Origin: JAGMES01 sp023128035
GTDB lineage: Bacteria > Bacillota > Halanaerobiia > DY22613
Length of the DNA: 64,000 nucleotides
Assembly (NCBI GenBank): GCA_030627905.1
Contig: DAOVRZ010000014.1
Coordinates: forward strand, 4,463 to 68,462
Reading direction: 5' to 3'
The notes beneath the pieces were generated by a model. The model was not told where the DNA came from. It saw only the letters and a list, made by a program, of their open reading frames with translations, and searched no databases. Within the stretch, counting starts at the first letter, position 1. Each line of letters opens with the position of its first letter. Made by a program: the position numbers and the translations under genes. Positions 9,230-17,065 of this stretch are shown here, in pieces.

Positions 9230-9323
9230 AATTAAGAATTGAGAATTGAGAATTAAGAATTATAAATTCTCAACACTCAAAACCCTATCTTAATTCTTAA
9301 CTCTTAACTCTTAATTCTTAATT
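9230..9323. repeat. GAATTRA-type tandem and inverted repeat between mutE and mal
   Basis: The left half repeats units like GAATTAA/GAATTGA four times. The right half contains the inverse units (TTAATTC, TTAACTC) about four times. Together they form an imperfect palindrome of about 90 bp with 32-bp arms. No ORF lies within. It interrupts the otherwise compact operon and may form an mRNA stem between mutE and mal. Confidence 0.8.
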
Positions 9324-9327
9324 GCCC

Positions 9328-10779
9328 TTACCGCGGTCTTCCCACAAGTTTGCCCTTACTAACAGAGTAAATATCATCAATTACCATCTGAAAACTTGGT
9401 TCACGTTCTTCGGCTTTACCCCGTTCTGCCATTTTTTCCTTATGGAACTCTTTGATTTCATTACCAAAAGGTAGATTTCCAGTATCAAGGAAACGTACCG
9501 CTCCATGATTGTCGCGTGCCGGGAGAATTTTTCCAGCATTATACTTCGATGGTGCAAATGGTATATCGATCACTCCAGCCTCAAATGCAAGAATAGCACC
9601 CTGAATCAAATCACCTTCACCCAAAGTAAATACTCGCTCCATAATAGCCCGAACCTCTTTTTTGATCATCTCTTTTTCTAGCAGTAATTGGTCAATTTTC
9701 TCAAGACTTTGGTCACGTAACATAGTAACTATCTGTTTGGTGGTTCTCAAACCTGCTGCATTCGCTTCTTTCGTCGGAATCCCCAAAGCTTCATGAGGAG
9801 TCTTAACAATAACTTTAGTTGCTTTAGCTAGTGCAGCAGCAGTTGCCCCCCAGGAAATAACACCAAAAGCTTTTGCTTCATCTTGAGGAAAACCACCCAT
9901 CCATTGATGGAATACCGTGGTTAATTGATAATTCTCATAACCAAACTTTTCGAAATATTCTTCAGCCAATTCTTCTAATGTCTGAATAGCTGCTACATCC
10001 TGTAACAAGTTACCACATTGTCCATAGCCCAATGTCAAATTTCTAACACCCTGTTCTGCAGCCAACAATCCTTCAATAATAGCCACAGAATGAGATACAG
10101 AAGGTGGAACAAGAGTACCAGTCAATGGCCCAAAAGGTTCTCTATTAATCTCAACTCCCATATCTTGATATAAACCGATCAAACGATCAACATATTGCCA
10201 ATAAAATAATGTCTTCTCTATAGAAACATTCTTTGCATAAGGAATGTTATAAGAAATTCCGCCACCTTCATAATCTGTAAAACCTCCAGCAAGAGTAATC
10301 TCAGCTAAAAGGCGACCATCAGGAGTTCCATGTCGAACCTGTAGTGGACGATCCAATGCTTCCACTACCTTTCTACAAGAAGCCACTCCATGATTAACAG
10401 CTGGAAATCCATTTAGCATAGAACGTCCCATCTTCCGACTCTCTTCAATACCACGCTCTACCTCTTTGTATTGGTTTTGGCGGGTATAACTATCAATGGT
10501 AGATGGTAATAAATCTGCTTCTCCTTCATTCTGAAGATATTTTAACAATTCTATATGTTCACTTATTAATGCTACACCTGCGCGAGGTTGGATTAAAGTT
10601 CGTCCCTCTTTTTTAGCTTCACCTAAAACATATTTAAATCGCTTGTTTTTTGGAATCTGTTTCTGATATGCTATTGCTTCCTCTAAATCTACATCATTTC
10701 CAGTAGGCCACATCTGTAAAACTTCTTCACGTATTTGATTGAAATAATCTAATTCCCATTTTTTATTAATTAAGTTCAT
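9328..10779 (-). CDS. mutE: Glutamate mutase epsilon subunit
   Basis: A 483-residue catalytic subunit (also called GlmE) of adenosylcobalamin-dependent glutamate mutase, which rearranges L-glutamate to 3-methylaspartate. Length equals that of the clostridial subunit. Recognised segments include RHGTPDGRLLAEITLAGG, YEGGGISYNIPYAKN and LTLGYGQCGNLLQDVAAIQT. The start follows AGGGGGAGAAAAA. It acts with MutS, which binds B12, and lies in the conserved order mutS-mutL-mutE-mal. Confidence 0.97.
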   Translation of the reverse strand: MNLINKKWELDYFNQIREEVLQMWPTGNDVDLEEAIAYQKQIPKNKRFKYVLGEAKKEGRTLIQPRAGVALISEHIELLKYLQNEGEADLLPSTIDSYTRQNQYKEVERGIEESRKMGRSMLNGFPAVNHGVASCRKVVEALDRPLQVRHGTPDGRLLAEITLAGGFTDYEGGGISYNIPYAKNVSIEKTLFYWQYVDRLIGLYQDMGVEINREPFGPLTGTLVPPSVSHSVAIIEGLLAAEQGVRNLTLGYGQCGNLLQDVAAIQTLEELAEEYFEKFGYENYQLTTVFHQWMGGFPQDEAKAFGVISWGATAAALAKATKVIVKTPHEALGIPTKEANAAGLRTTKQIVTMLRDQSLEKIDQLLLEKEMIKKEVRAIMERVFTLGEGDLIQGAILAFEAGVIDIPFAPSKYNAGKILPARDNHGAVRFLDTGNLPFGNEIKEFHKEKMAERGKAEEREPSFQMVIDDIYSVSKGKLVGRPR

Positions 10780-10837
10780 TTTTTCTCCCCCTGCTCTTTA
10801 GAAATATATGTGTATGACAACCAATCGTCGTTAAACT

Positions 10838-10864
10838 TGATGTAATAACTACGTTATTACATCA
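10838..10864. terminator. Perfect palindrome at the mutL 3' end
   Basis: A 12-base arm, TGATGTAATAAC, a TAC loop and its exact complement. It overlaps the last codons of mutL and its stop (TAA at 10857-10859). A GTCGTTAAACTT sequence adjoins it, as at 28713-28724. It could attenuate transcription between mutL and mutE. Confidence 0.6.
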
Positions 10865-12266
10865 AATCTACAGGTTGAATATATTTTTTTGCAATTCGCA
10901 ATGCTATTGTAGGTTCCTTTTCTGCTAATAAACCTAACGCTGAGAGAATATACTCTCGATCAAACCAAAACTGAGGTTTTTGAGGAGCTAATAATGTCGG
11001 CTCATTTTCATCAAAAGTAGAACCTTGCAAAATCAGCTCTGGATTGGGATGATTTACTATAACACCACCGGTACCAATCACAATCGGTAACTGAGTCAAA
11101 TCTTTGCCATATTGCAAGTATGAAGTACCAAAGGGTGTGTAAACTACTTCAACATGTCCAACATGTCTTAGAACTGCATATTTTACAGCAGCCCAGCCAA
11201 TAGCTGTATCTAACCCACGCTCAAAATCTGTTTTAGGAACCTGCTCTACATCTTCTGCTAAAGACTGAATCTTTGTTTTAATCTCATCAATTGAGCACTC
11301 AAAACCTAATTCTATTAAATAATCCTTTAATACCTTTAAACCAACCACATCTGATAATGCCTTGACACTATAACGCATGCCCAAATCACCTTCGACAGTC
11401 CGTTTAGCATATGGTTCTGGTAAACCGCGCATATTCACACCTGGTTTACTCGGTTCACCCTTTGTCAAAGAGTGAACATCTGTTGTAGCACCACCTACAT
11501 CTATAATAATTAGTTCCCCTAAACCTTCTTCTTCTTCTGTACCTTCAGCTAAAAGCTGAGCAGCATTTAAGACGGCAGCAGGTGTTGGCATCATCAAATT
11601 CTCTACATATTCTTGAGCACGTTCTAATCCTTTAGCTTCAATAATCCGTTCAAAAAAAACCTGACGAATAGTTTCTCTAGCTGGTTCAATGTTTAATTTG
11701 TCCAACTCTGGCATCACATTCTCTGTTACTCTGGCATCTTTGTTAGCCTTTTTTAAAATTCCTTCAATCTCTTTTGTAACAGCTTTATTCCCAGCAACAA
11801 TAACAGAGATATCTAATTTTGATTCAGCCAAAACTCTACCATTGTGTAAAATAACATCTTTATTGCCACCATCGGTACCCCCAGCCAAAAGAATTAAATC
11901 TGGGTTTAGAGATAAAATCTCTTCCATCTCCTCTTCAGTCAATTCATAAGAAAAAACCTTAAGGACTTTCGCGCCAGCACCTAGGGCAGCACGTTTTGCT
12001 GCCTCAGCTGTTAAATCAGGAACTAGTCCAACTGCTACCATCTTTAAACCTCCTGCAGCACTACTACAGGCTAAGCGATATGTAGCGTTTTCCCAATCTA
12101 TTCCTTGCTCTTTTAACTGATTTAAAGCTTTCTCAATCCCGATGGTCACATCTGACTCTACAGTGGTATATGCACGAGCGGAGCTAACCAATTCTAAGCC
12201 ATCTAAGTCAAAAACCGTTACCTTAGTATAAGTGCTACCAATATCCATTAAAAGAGCAGATTTCAT
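10857..12266 (-). CDS. mutL: MutL, glutamate mutase-associated ASKHA ATPase
   Basis: A 469-residue protein starting at ATG 12266 after AAGGAG. Its N-terminal phosphate-binding motif is LLMDIGSTYTKVTVFD and the second is LIIIDVGGATTDVHS, both typical of the acetate/sugar kinase-Hsc70-actin fold. The family accompanies glutamate mutase and related B12 mutases and is thought to reactivate them by removing damaged cobalamin; it is unrelated to mismatch-repair MutL. It lies between mutS (12-nt gap) and mutE. Confidence 0.95.
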   Translation of the reverse strand: MKSALLMDIGSTYTKVTVFDLDGLELVSSARAYTTVESDVTIGIEKALNQLKEQGIDWENATYRLACSSAAGGLKMVAVGLVPDLTAEAAKRAALGAGAKVLKVFSYELTEEEMEEILSLNPDLILLAGGTDGGNKDVILHNGRVLAESKLDISVIVAGNKAVTKEIEGILKKANKDARVTENVMPELDKLNIEPARETIRQVFFERIIEAKGLERAQEYVENLMMPTPAAVLNAAQLLAEGTEEEEGLGELIIIDVGGATTDVHSLTKGEPSKPGVNMRGLPEPYAKRTVEGDLGMRYSVKALSDVVGLKVLKDYLIELGFECSIDEIKTKIQSLAEDVEQVPKTDFERGLDTAIGWAAVKYAVLRHVGHVEVVYTPFGTSYLQYGKDLTQLPIVIGTGGVIVNHPNPELILQGSTFDENEPTLLAPQKPQFWFDREYILSALGLLAEKEPTIALRIAKKYIQPVDLM

Positions 12267-12278
12267 CTCTACCACTCC

Positions 12279-12692
12279 TTAATCAATCTTTAAATCTATT
12301 TTTAAATCTTGAATAGGGGTTTCAGGCATAGTTCCAGGAGGATATACCCGATCAAAACCCATCTCCAAAAATCTATTTGTAACTTCATCAAAATCTTGTT
12401 TACCAACTACTAGATTACCACCTACATAAAGTAAAACATCATCCAATCCTGTCTCTTTACATTTTTCGGGGAAACCACGACAATCTAACTCACCATGCCC
12501 ATACAAAGAAGAAACTAGGATTGCATCTGCATTGGTTTCTACTGCAGCATCAATAAATTCTTTCTGAGAAGCCATCACTCCAATGTTGATTACCTTAAAT
12601 CCTGCTTCTGATAATGCGTGATCTAAAATCTTGTTGCCAACTGCATGAACATCTGAGCCAATTACTCCAAGAATAAGTGTTTTCTGTTCCAT
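12279..12692 (-). CDS. mutS: Glutamate mutase sigma (B12-binding) subunit
   Basis: A 137-residue cobalamin-binding subunit (GlmS). The base-off/His-on motif is complete: D14-x-H16-x-x-G19 in GVIGSDVHAVGN. It is followed by LVSSLYGHGELDC and YVGGNLVVG, which line the nucleotide loop. It forms the active enzyme with MutE. It is unrelated to the DNA repair protein of the same name. Spacing to the upstream racemase gene is 20 nt. Confidence 0.97.
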   Translation of the reverse strand: MEQKTLILGVIGSDVHAVGNKILDHALSEAGFKVINIGVMASQKEFIDAAVETNADAILVSSLYGHGELDCRGFPEKCKETGLDDVLLYVGGNLVVGKQDFDEVTNRFLEMGFDRVYPPGTMPETPIQDLKIDLKID

Positions 12693-12712
12693 GGTAATCC
12701 CACCTTTATAAA

Positions 12713-13525
12713 TTATTCAAATAAATTTAATTCCTGAAAATCCAAATTCATTCCCAATCGTTCACGCCCAATCTTTAAAAAATCCTTCGAAACATTACTC
12801 AATTGACTGGTAAGATAGATTTCATCTCCTTTTTTATCAGGATTAAGTAAACCCGTATCTGCTAGATCCCTTTTGATTCGCTCGGCAATCTCAGTTCCTG
12901 GAAAAATAACATTCATCTTTCCCTCAATTACCTTTTTAATCGTTTCCATTAAAAAAGGAAAATGAGTACAACCTAAAATAAGTGAATCACAACCTGTGTT
13001 AATGAAAGGAGTCAAATATTCTCTTAAGATGCCCTCAGTCTCTAAATCTGATAACTGGCCCTTTTCTACTATGTCTACCAATTTTGGAGTAGCATGAGCC
13101 ACAACCTCAGCATCAGGATTCAATTTATAGATTGCATTCTGATAACCTTGACTGCTCACCGTACCTTCTGTTGCAATAAGTCCAATTTTTTGATTCTTTG
13201 AAGATTGTACTGCTTCTTTAGCTCCTTCAGTAATTGGACCGATTATTGGCACTGAAAATACTTCACTGGCTACATCAATAGCTGCGACAGAAGCAGTATT
13301 ACAAGCAACAACAATATATTTAGCATCACATTCATTTACCAAATAATCTATTATTCTAAGAGCAAAATCACGAACTTCCCATTGAAGTCTAGGTCCATAA
13401 GGAAAATGAGCATTATCTCCATAGTAGATGATATTTTCACCTGGAAGTAACCTAATTACTTCACTACTAATGGTCAGTCCACCAATCCCAGAATCAAGAA
13501 AACCAACTGGACTTTTTATGCCCAT
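12713..13525 (-). CDS. murI: Glutamate racemase
   Basis: A 270-residue Asp/Glu racemase with both catalytic cysteines visible: VVACNTASVAA and LILGCTHFPF. The N-terminal VGFLDSGIGGLTI carries the conserved aspartate and YYGDNAHFPYG the family's third signature. It interconverts L- and D-glutamate for peptidoglycan. Its start lies two bases after the gntR stop, so the two are translationally coupled. In a glutamate mutase operon it could also feed D-glutamate into fermentation. It might alternatively be a relic of the racE-gerM-rph neighbourhood known from Bacillus. Confidence 0.95.
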   Translation of the reverse strand: MGIKSPVGFLDSGIGGLTISSEVIRLLPGENIIYYGDNAHFPYGPRLQWEVRDFALRIIDYLVNECDAKYIVVACNTASVAAIDVASEVFSVPIIGPITEGAKEAVQSSKNQKIGLIATEGTVSSQGYQNAIYKLNPDAEVVAHATPKLVDIVEKGQLSDLETEGILREYLTPFINTGCDSLILGCTHFPFLMETIKKVIEGKMNVIFPGTEIAERIKRDLADTGLLNPDKKGDEIYLTSQLSNVSKDFLKIGRERLGMNLDFQELNLFE

Positions 13526-13527
13526 CC

Positions 13528-14499
13528 TTACGCCTCCTTTTTCTCCAAATCTAACATTGTCATTTTTAACATCTTAATCGAACCATGATCTGGTGTATAA
13601 GCAATCTCAATCAAATGCTTCTCTCCTTGTGTCAACAATGCCACTTGATTATAACTATGTGGAGATACAATTATATACTCAAATTCCAGGACAAAGTCTT
13701 TTATGACTTCCTTATCACTACTAGTATTTACTTTTACATTCACACTACCCAAACCAATCCGTGAAAGATTTTTTTTCACTTCTAATGCAAAATTTTCAGT
13801 AGAACACACTAATCCCACAGGTGCTCCTGTTGGAATTCGTGCAAGTTTAACTATAGTAGACATGGTTGGTTCTAAAGCAATCTCTACTAATTCTGTATTC
13901 AAACCAACCAAGATGTTTTTTAATTCAGAAAAATGAAAACGAGTCGTAACAATCAAATCAACTGCACCCAAAGCCTGTCTCATTCGGTCTGGGTCTTCTT
14001 TTATCTCCTGAATCAAATAAGAGAATCTAGTTGCTTTTTGGCCTAAATCAATCTCATTAATCAATGCATACAATTGTTCCCGATTACATTCAACAAAAGC
14101 AACCCTTATATGATTCATCAGTTCTTCTTTCTCTTTTGCCCTTACGTAAGCAATTGTTAAGAAATCATCAAATGAAAATCCCAATTCCAATGCTTCTTCC
14201 AAAGCAAGATCTATAATTTTCAAAAGTTTATCTTTACGACTAGGCTCTTTTATTCCCTCTATCTTTCCTGCTACAAAAGTTCCCTTACCTTGTTGTGAAG
14301 TTAGCACCTGTTCATCTTCCAATTCTTTATAAGCAACACTAACTCTATTTCTACTAATCCTCAATTTTTCTGCTAACTCACGTTCGGTAGGCATCTTATC
14401 TCCTTTCTCGAGGATGCCACGGTTTATCATAATTTTAATTTGCTCTTTAAGCTGAATATAAATAGGTACTCCACATTTTCGATCAATACGGAACTCCAT
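13528..14499 (-). CDS. GntR-family transcriptional regulator
   Basis: A 323-residue protein. Residues 1-75 form a GntR winged helix: IDRKCGVPIYIQLKEQIK, TERELAEKLRISRNRVSVAYKELE, and QQGKGTFVAG. The remaining 245 residues are not an aminotransferase and do not look like a standard FadR or UTRA ligand domain. They contain a Rossmann-like region with DLIVTTRFHFSELKNIL. It is first in the operon and presumably controls it in response to a pathway compound. Palindromes just upstream (14514-14543) are candidate operators. Confidence 0.88.
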   Translation of the reverse strand: MEFRIDRKCGVPIYIQLKEQIKIMINRGILEKGDKMPTERELAEKLRISRNRVSVAYKELEDEQVLTSQQGKGTFVAGKIEGIKEPSRKDKLLKIIDLALEEALELGFSFDDFLTIAYVRAKEKEELMNHIRVAFVECNREQLYALINEIDLGQKATRFSYLIQEIKEDPDRMRQALGAVDLIVTTRFHFSELKNILVGLNTELVEIALEPTMSTIVKLARIPTGAPVGLVCSTENFALEVKKNLSRIGLGSVNVKVNTSSDKEVIKDFVLEFEYIIVSPHSYNQVALLTQGEKHLIEIAYTPDHGSIKMLKMTMLDLEKKEA

Positions 14500-14513
14500 T
14501 CAATCCCCCCTAT

Positions 14514-14543
14514 ACCAAATTGGTTCAATCCATTAGTCCAATT
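14514..14543. promoter_or_regulatory. Candidate GntR operator
   Basis: ACCAAATTGGT is an 11-bp palindrome at 14514-14524, and AATTGG/CCAATT form an inverted pair across 14518-14543. Both lie 15-44 bases upstream of the gntR start, between divergent genes. Assignment is by position and symmetry only. Confidence 0.35.
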
Positions 14544-14752
14544 CTATAAGAAATAATTCGTCATAATTTTATAAAATCCTGCTAATTTCATAAAAAAAAA
14601 TAGCGTTTTGCAATTTTTTTTAAACCATATTTTATATAATTTTTTAATTTTTTATTATTAACAAGAAGGAGAATTCAATTAATTGTAGAATAAGTATATT
14701 GTTAAAGCTTTTTTAATTTTTGTATTTAAATAATTTTAAGGAGGAGATGGAA

Positions 14753-15649
14753 ATGAAAAAGTTTGCAAGTTATCTTTTAGTAGGGGTGATTTTGGTTCTG
14801 CTTATGGCTGGATGTTCTCAGATTACAGAGGTCAAAAACACAATCCCACAGGTTAATAACCTTCCAGAACTTATCAGTGAGGATGCTGAAATTATCATTC
14901 CTGATGAATCAGCAGAAATATCAGTAATGTGGCAAAAACCAACTCATGTTAATCTTACAGACATCGCAGCTTCGAGTTGGGGACTGTCTTCTAGCCGAGT
15001 GAATACCATCGCTAATGCATCAGATATGCCTGATGTATATCAATCTGGACTTGATAATGGTTATAATCAACAATGGTCACACGCCTATCTTTATTGCTCA
15101 TTAGGATTTTGGGTCTGGGGCGATGCCGACGACGATTTTCATGATAATATTGACCAGGAAAGTGGAGAAATTGAGAGTCCTGAAGGCTTTAATAACAAAT
15201 CAGCAAAATATTACTATGAACTCGGAGATCAATTTAATGGAGATTGGTATCTAGGATATGCTATCCATTTCATCGAAGACGCATGCATTATTCTTCATAC
15301 AAGTGATCCAACACTTGATATGTTGACTCATCATTTTGATTTTGAAGAATGGGTTGATAATAACTGGAATAGTGGGCATAATTTTAGTAGCGCAGTAGCT
15401 AATGATGGCTATTATTATGCAGTTACCGATCTAAAGCAAGCCGTTCGTAATGCAGCGTATAATTGCAGTTATTGGACTAGTACTTTAGGTGAAACAGTTT
15501 GGGATAATTACATATCTTCAGGTTATCCTACAACTGCTGGAACTGGAAACTCAACCCTTGTAGCAAATACAAAAACAATGTTAATCCGCGCTTGTCGATA
15601 TGCAAAAGGAACGATTAAATATGCTCTCGATAAATATGGACAATGGTAA
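14753..15649 (+). CDS. Lipoprotein related to zinc-dependent phospholipase C
   Basis: A 298-residue secreted lipoprotein. ATG 14753 sits eight bases after AAGGAGG, and the signal peptide ends at a lipobox LMAGC. The mature part resembles clostridial/Bacillus zinc phospholipase C. A histidine near the N-terminal part (KPTHVNLTDIAA) is followed by QQWSHAYLY. Then come DDDFHDNID and YLGYAIHFIEDACIILHTS, where family members have 'H..GD...PLH', and HHFDFEEWV. These would be the metal ligands, though spacing differs and IEDA replaces the usual GD. Phospholipid hydrolysis outside the cell is plausible. It is monocistronic and has a strong terminator. Confidence 0.7.
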   Translation: MKKFASYLLVGVILVLLMAGCSQITEVKNTIPQVNNLPELISEDAEIIIPDESAEISVMWQKPTHVNLTDIAASSWGLSSSRVNTIANASDMPDVYQSGLDNGYNQQWSHAYLYCSLGFWVWGDADDDFHDNIDQESGEIESPEGFNNKSAKYYYELGDQFNGDWYLGYAIHFIEDACIILHTSDPTLDMLTHHFDFEEWVDNNWNSGHNFSSAVANDGYYYAVTDLKQAVRNAAYNCSYWTSTLGETVWDNYISSGYPTTAGTGNSTLVANTKTMLIRACRYAKGTIKYALDKYGQW

Positions 15650-15675
15650 GCTCAATATTAATCTAATTCTGATAA

Positions 15676-15715
15676 AGAAAGCCCACCAGATAGTACTTAA
15701 ACTGGTGGGCTTTCT
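15676..15715. terminator. Bidirectional terminator
   Basis: A perfect 14-bp inverted repeat (AGAAAGCCCACCAG and its complement) with an 11-12 base loop, 27 bases after the phospholipase-like gene. It would also serve the small minus-strand peptide gene at 15746-15847. Confidence 0.85.
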
Positions 15716-15745
15716 CTTGATCCTAGATAATACTAAACACTTAAA

Positions 15746-15847
15746 TTACGGACAAACTGCTGGGATATTTGTTCGAGTACAATATTGATATCCGCAATGT
15801 GGTCCGCCATATTTTGGACACTCAATAAATACAATAATTTTTTCCAC
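15746..15847 (-). CDS. Candidate 33-residue Cys-rich peptide
   Basis: A short minus-strand frame starts with GTG at 15847, six bases after AGAGGTG, and ends at TAA 15746. It is followed by a terminator hairpin about 30 bases on. The peptide begins VEKIIVFIECPKYGGPHCGY and ends in NIPAVCP. Four cysteines (10, 18, 23, 32) and two Cys-Pro pairs suggest a metal-binding or disulfide-bonded knuckle. No leader or signal peptide is visible. I do not recognise a family. The good ribosome site and terminator support it, but the ORF is short. Confidence 0.5.
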   Translation of the reverse strand: MEKIIVFIECPKYGGPHCGYQYCTRTNIPAVCP

Positions 15848-15975
15848 AATACACACCTCTTTTTTATAAAATTCTATATATTATATATTCCTCTAAAAAG
15901 ATTAATAGTCCTCTTTTGGAATAAAAAAATCTATAATTTAGCATTTTCTATTTTGCAAATATAGATATTGCACAC

Positions 15976-16004
15976 AAAAAAACAGGCAAAAAATCGCCTG
16001 TTTT
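15976..16004 (-). terminator. Terminator of the amidase-gerMN-UPF0316 unit
   Basis: AAAACAGGC pairs with GCCTGTTTT on the minus strand and runs into a seven-T tract, 27 bases after the UPF0316 stop. Confidence 0.85.
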
Positions 16005-16030
16005 CGAGTCAAAGTTGGAATGCCATATTT

Positions 16031-16555
16031 TTACTTTTTCTTAGTCATCTTGATATAGCCGCCCATTGTGGAGCGTGCATCCATCACTGTAATAAAAGCA
16101 TCCCTTTGAAAATCATGAATTACATTAATAATCTGATTCAAATTTTTGCGTAAAACAAAAATATTTAAAACTTTTTTTGGACCGATCAAGCCCTCTGCAT
16201 CAAAGGTAGTTACCCCATAACCCTCTTCTCTAAGCAAATTAGTCAATTCTACAGAATCATCTTTTAAAACGACCTGAACAGTTATATATCCTAAAGCTAA
16301 CCTTTCTTCAATCTTACTTCCTACCATTATTCCACAAGCAAAACCCAAGCCGTATGCAATCAGATTAATCGGCTTATTAAGATTCTGAACAATCATTCCC
16401 AAAGCCGAAACATATATAATCACTTCAAAAAAACCAATAAATGCAGCCTGTTTCCATTTTCCTCGAATCGTAAAGATCGTACGAATTGTACCCATTGAAA
16501 CATCCACTGTTCTAGCTACAAAAATTAACACTGCACCAAATAAAATCTGCAACAA
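16031..16555 (-). CDS. UPF0316 (DUF2179/DUF5698) membrane protein
   Basis: A 174-residue protein with three N-terminal membrane segments (VLIFVARTVDVSMGTIRTIF, FFEVIIYVSALGMIV, IAYGLGFACGIMVG). A cytosolic DUF2179-like domain follows, containing GYGVTTFDAEG and VLRKNLNQIINVIHDF. The TVDVSMGTIRTIF segment is characteristic of UPF0316. It probably starts with TTG 16555 behind AAAGGATG. The role of the family is unknown; its C-terminal domain often occurs in ligand-sensing proteins. It is the last gene of a unit with gerMN and the amidase. Confidence 0.85.
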   Translation of the reverse strand: MLQILFGAVLIFVARTVDVSMGTIRTIFTIRGKWKQAAFIGFFEVIIYVSALGMIVQNLNKPINLIAYGLGFACGIMVGSKIEERLALGYITVQVVLKDDSVELTNLLREEGYGVTTFDAEGLIGPKKVLNIFVLRKNLNQIINVIHDFQRDAFITVMDARSTMGGYIKMTKKK

Positions 16556-16582
16556 TTGAATTCATCCTTTCAATACAAAAGA

Positions 16583-17065
16583 TTATTTGAGTACTCTTTC
16601 ATTAAATTCTAAGCTTTCATTTAAAATTAGATGACCAGCAAGGGTTTCTATTTTCTTACCCTCCACCAGAATCTGTACTCGTTCGATATCACGAAACTGA
16701 CATAAGGTATTGACAATTGAATAGACTGTTAATATTTCGCCAGTACTCCCTCCCCAGTGATTTGTTACCAATTTTTCATTAAAATTTACAACACATAATT
16801 CATCAGTAACTTTTATATTTAAAACTCTAACCTCATTCGGAATGGTTGTAGATAATTTTGAATTAGCTGGCCCTTTTATTAATTCTTCTAAGGCTCCCTC
16901 TTTTAAATCTCCCATGACCTTTCGAGATTCTGCACGTAAACCAGCTCCATCTTCTACAGCAAAATATAATTTAACATTTCCCCCTGCCAAAAAAGTCCAC
17001 CATACATAATAAATCCCTACAGCTATGATAACAACTAGAACGAGAGAAATAAATTTCTTCATCAC
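16583..17065 (-). CDS. GerMN domain protein
   Basis: A 160-residue protein with one N-terminal membrane anchor (residues 5-27) and a single GerMN domain (VKLYFAVEDGAGL, ALEELIKGP, IKVTDELCVVNFNEKL, VYSIVNTLCQF). In Bacillus GerM is needed at the septal membranes of the sporangium and carries two such domains; this one has one. Its ATG overlaps the amidase stop by four bases, so the two are translationally coupled. Confidence 0.88.
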   Translation of the reverse strand: MMKKFISLVLVVIIAVGIYYVWWTFLAGGNVKLYFAVEDGAGLRAESRKVMGDLKEGALEELIKGPANSKLSTTIPNEVRVLNIKVTDELCVVNFNEKLVTNHWGGSTGEILTVYSIVNTLCQFRDIERVQILVEGKKIETLAGHLILNESLEFNERVLK

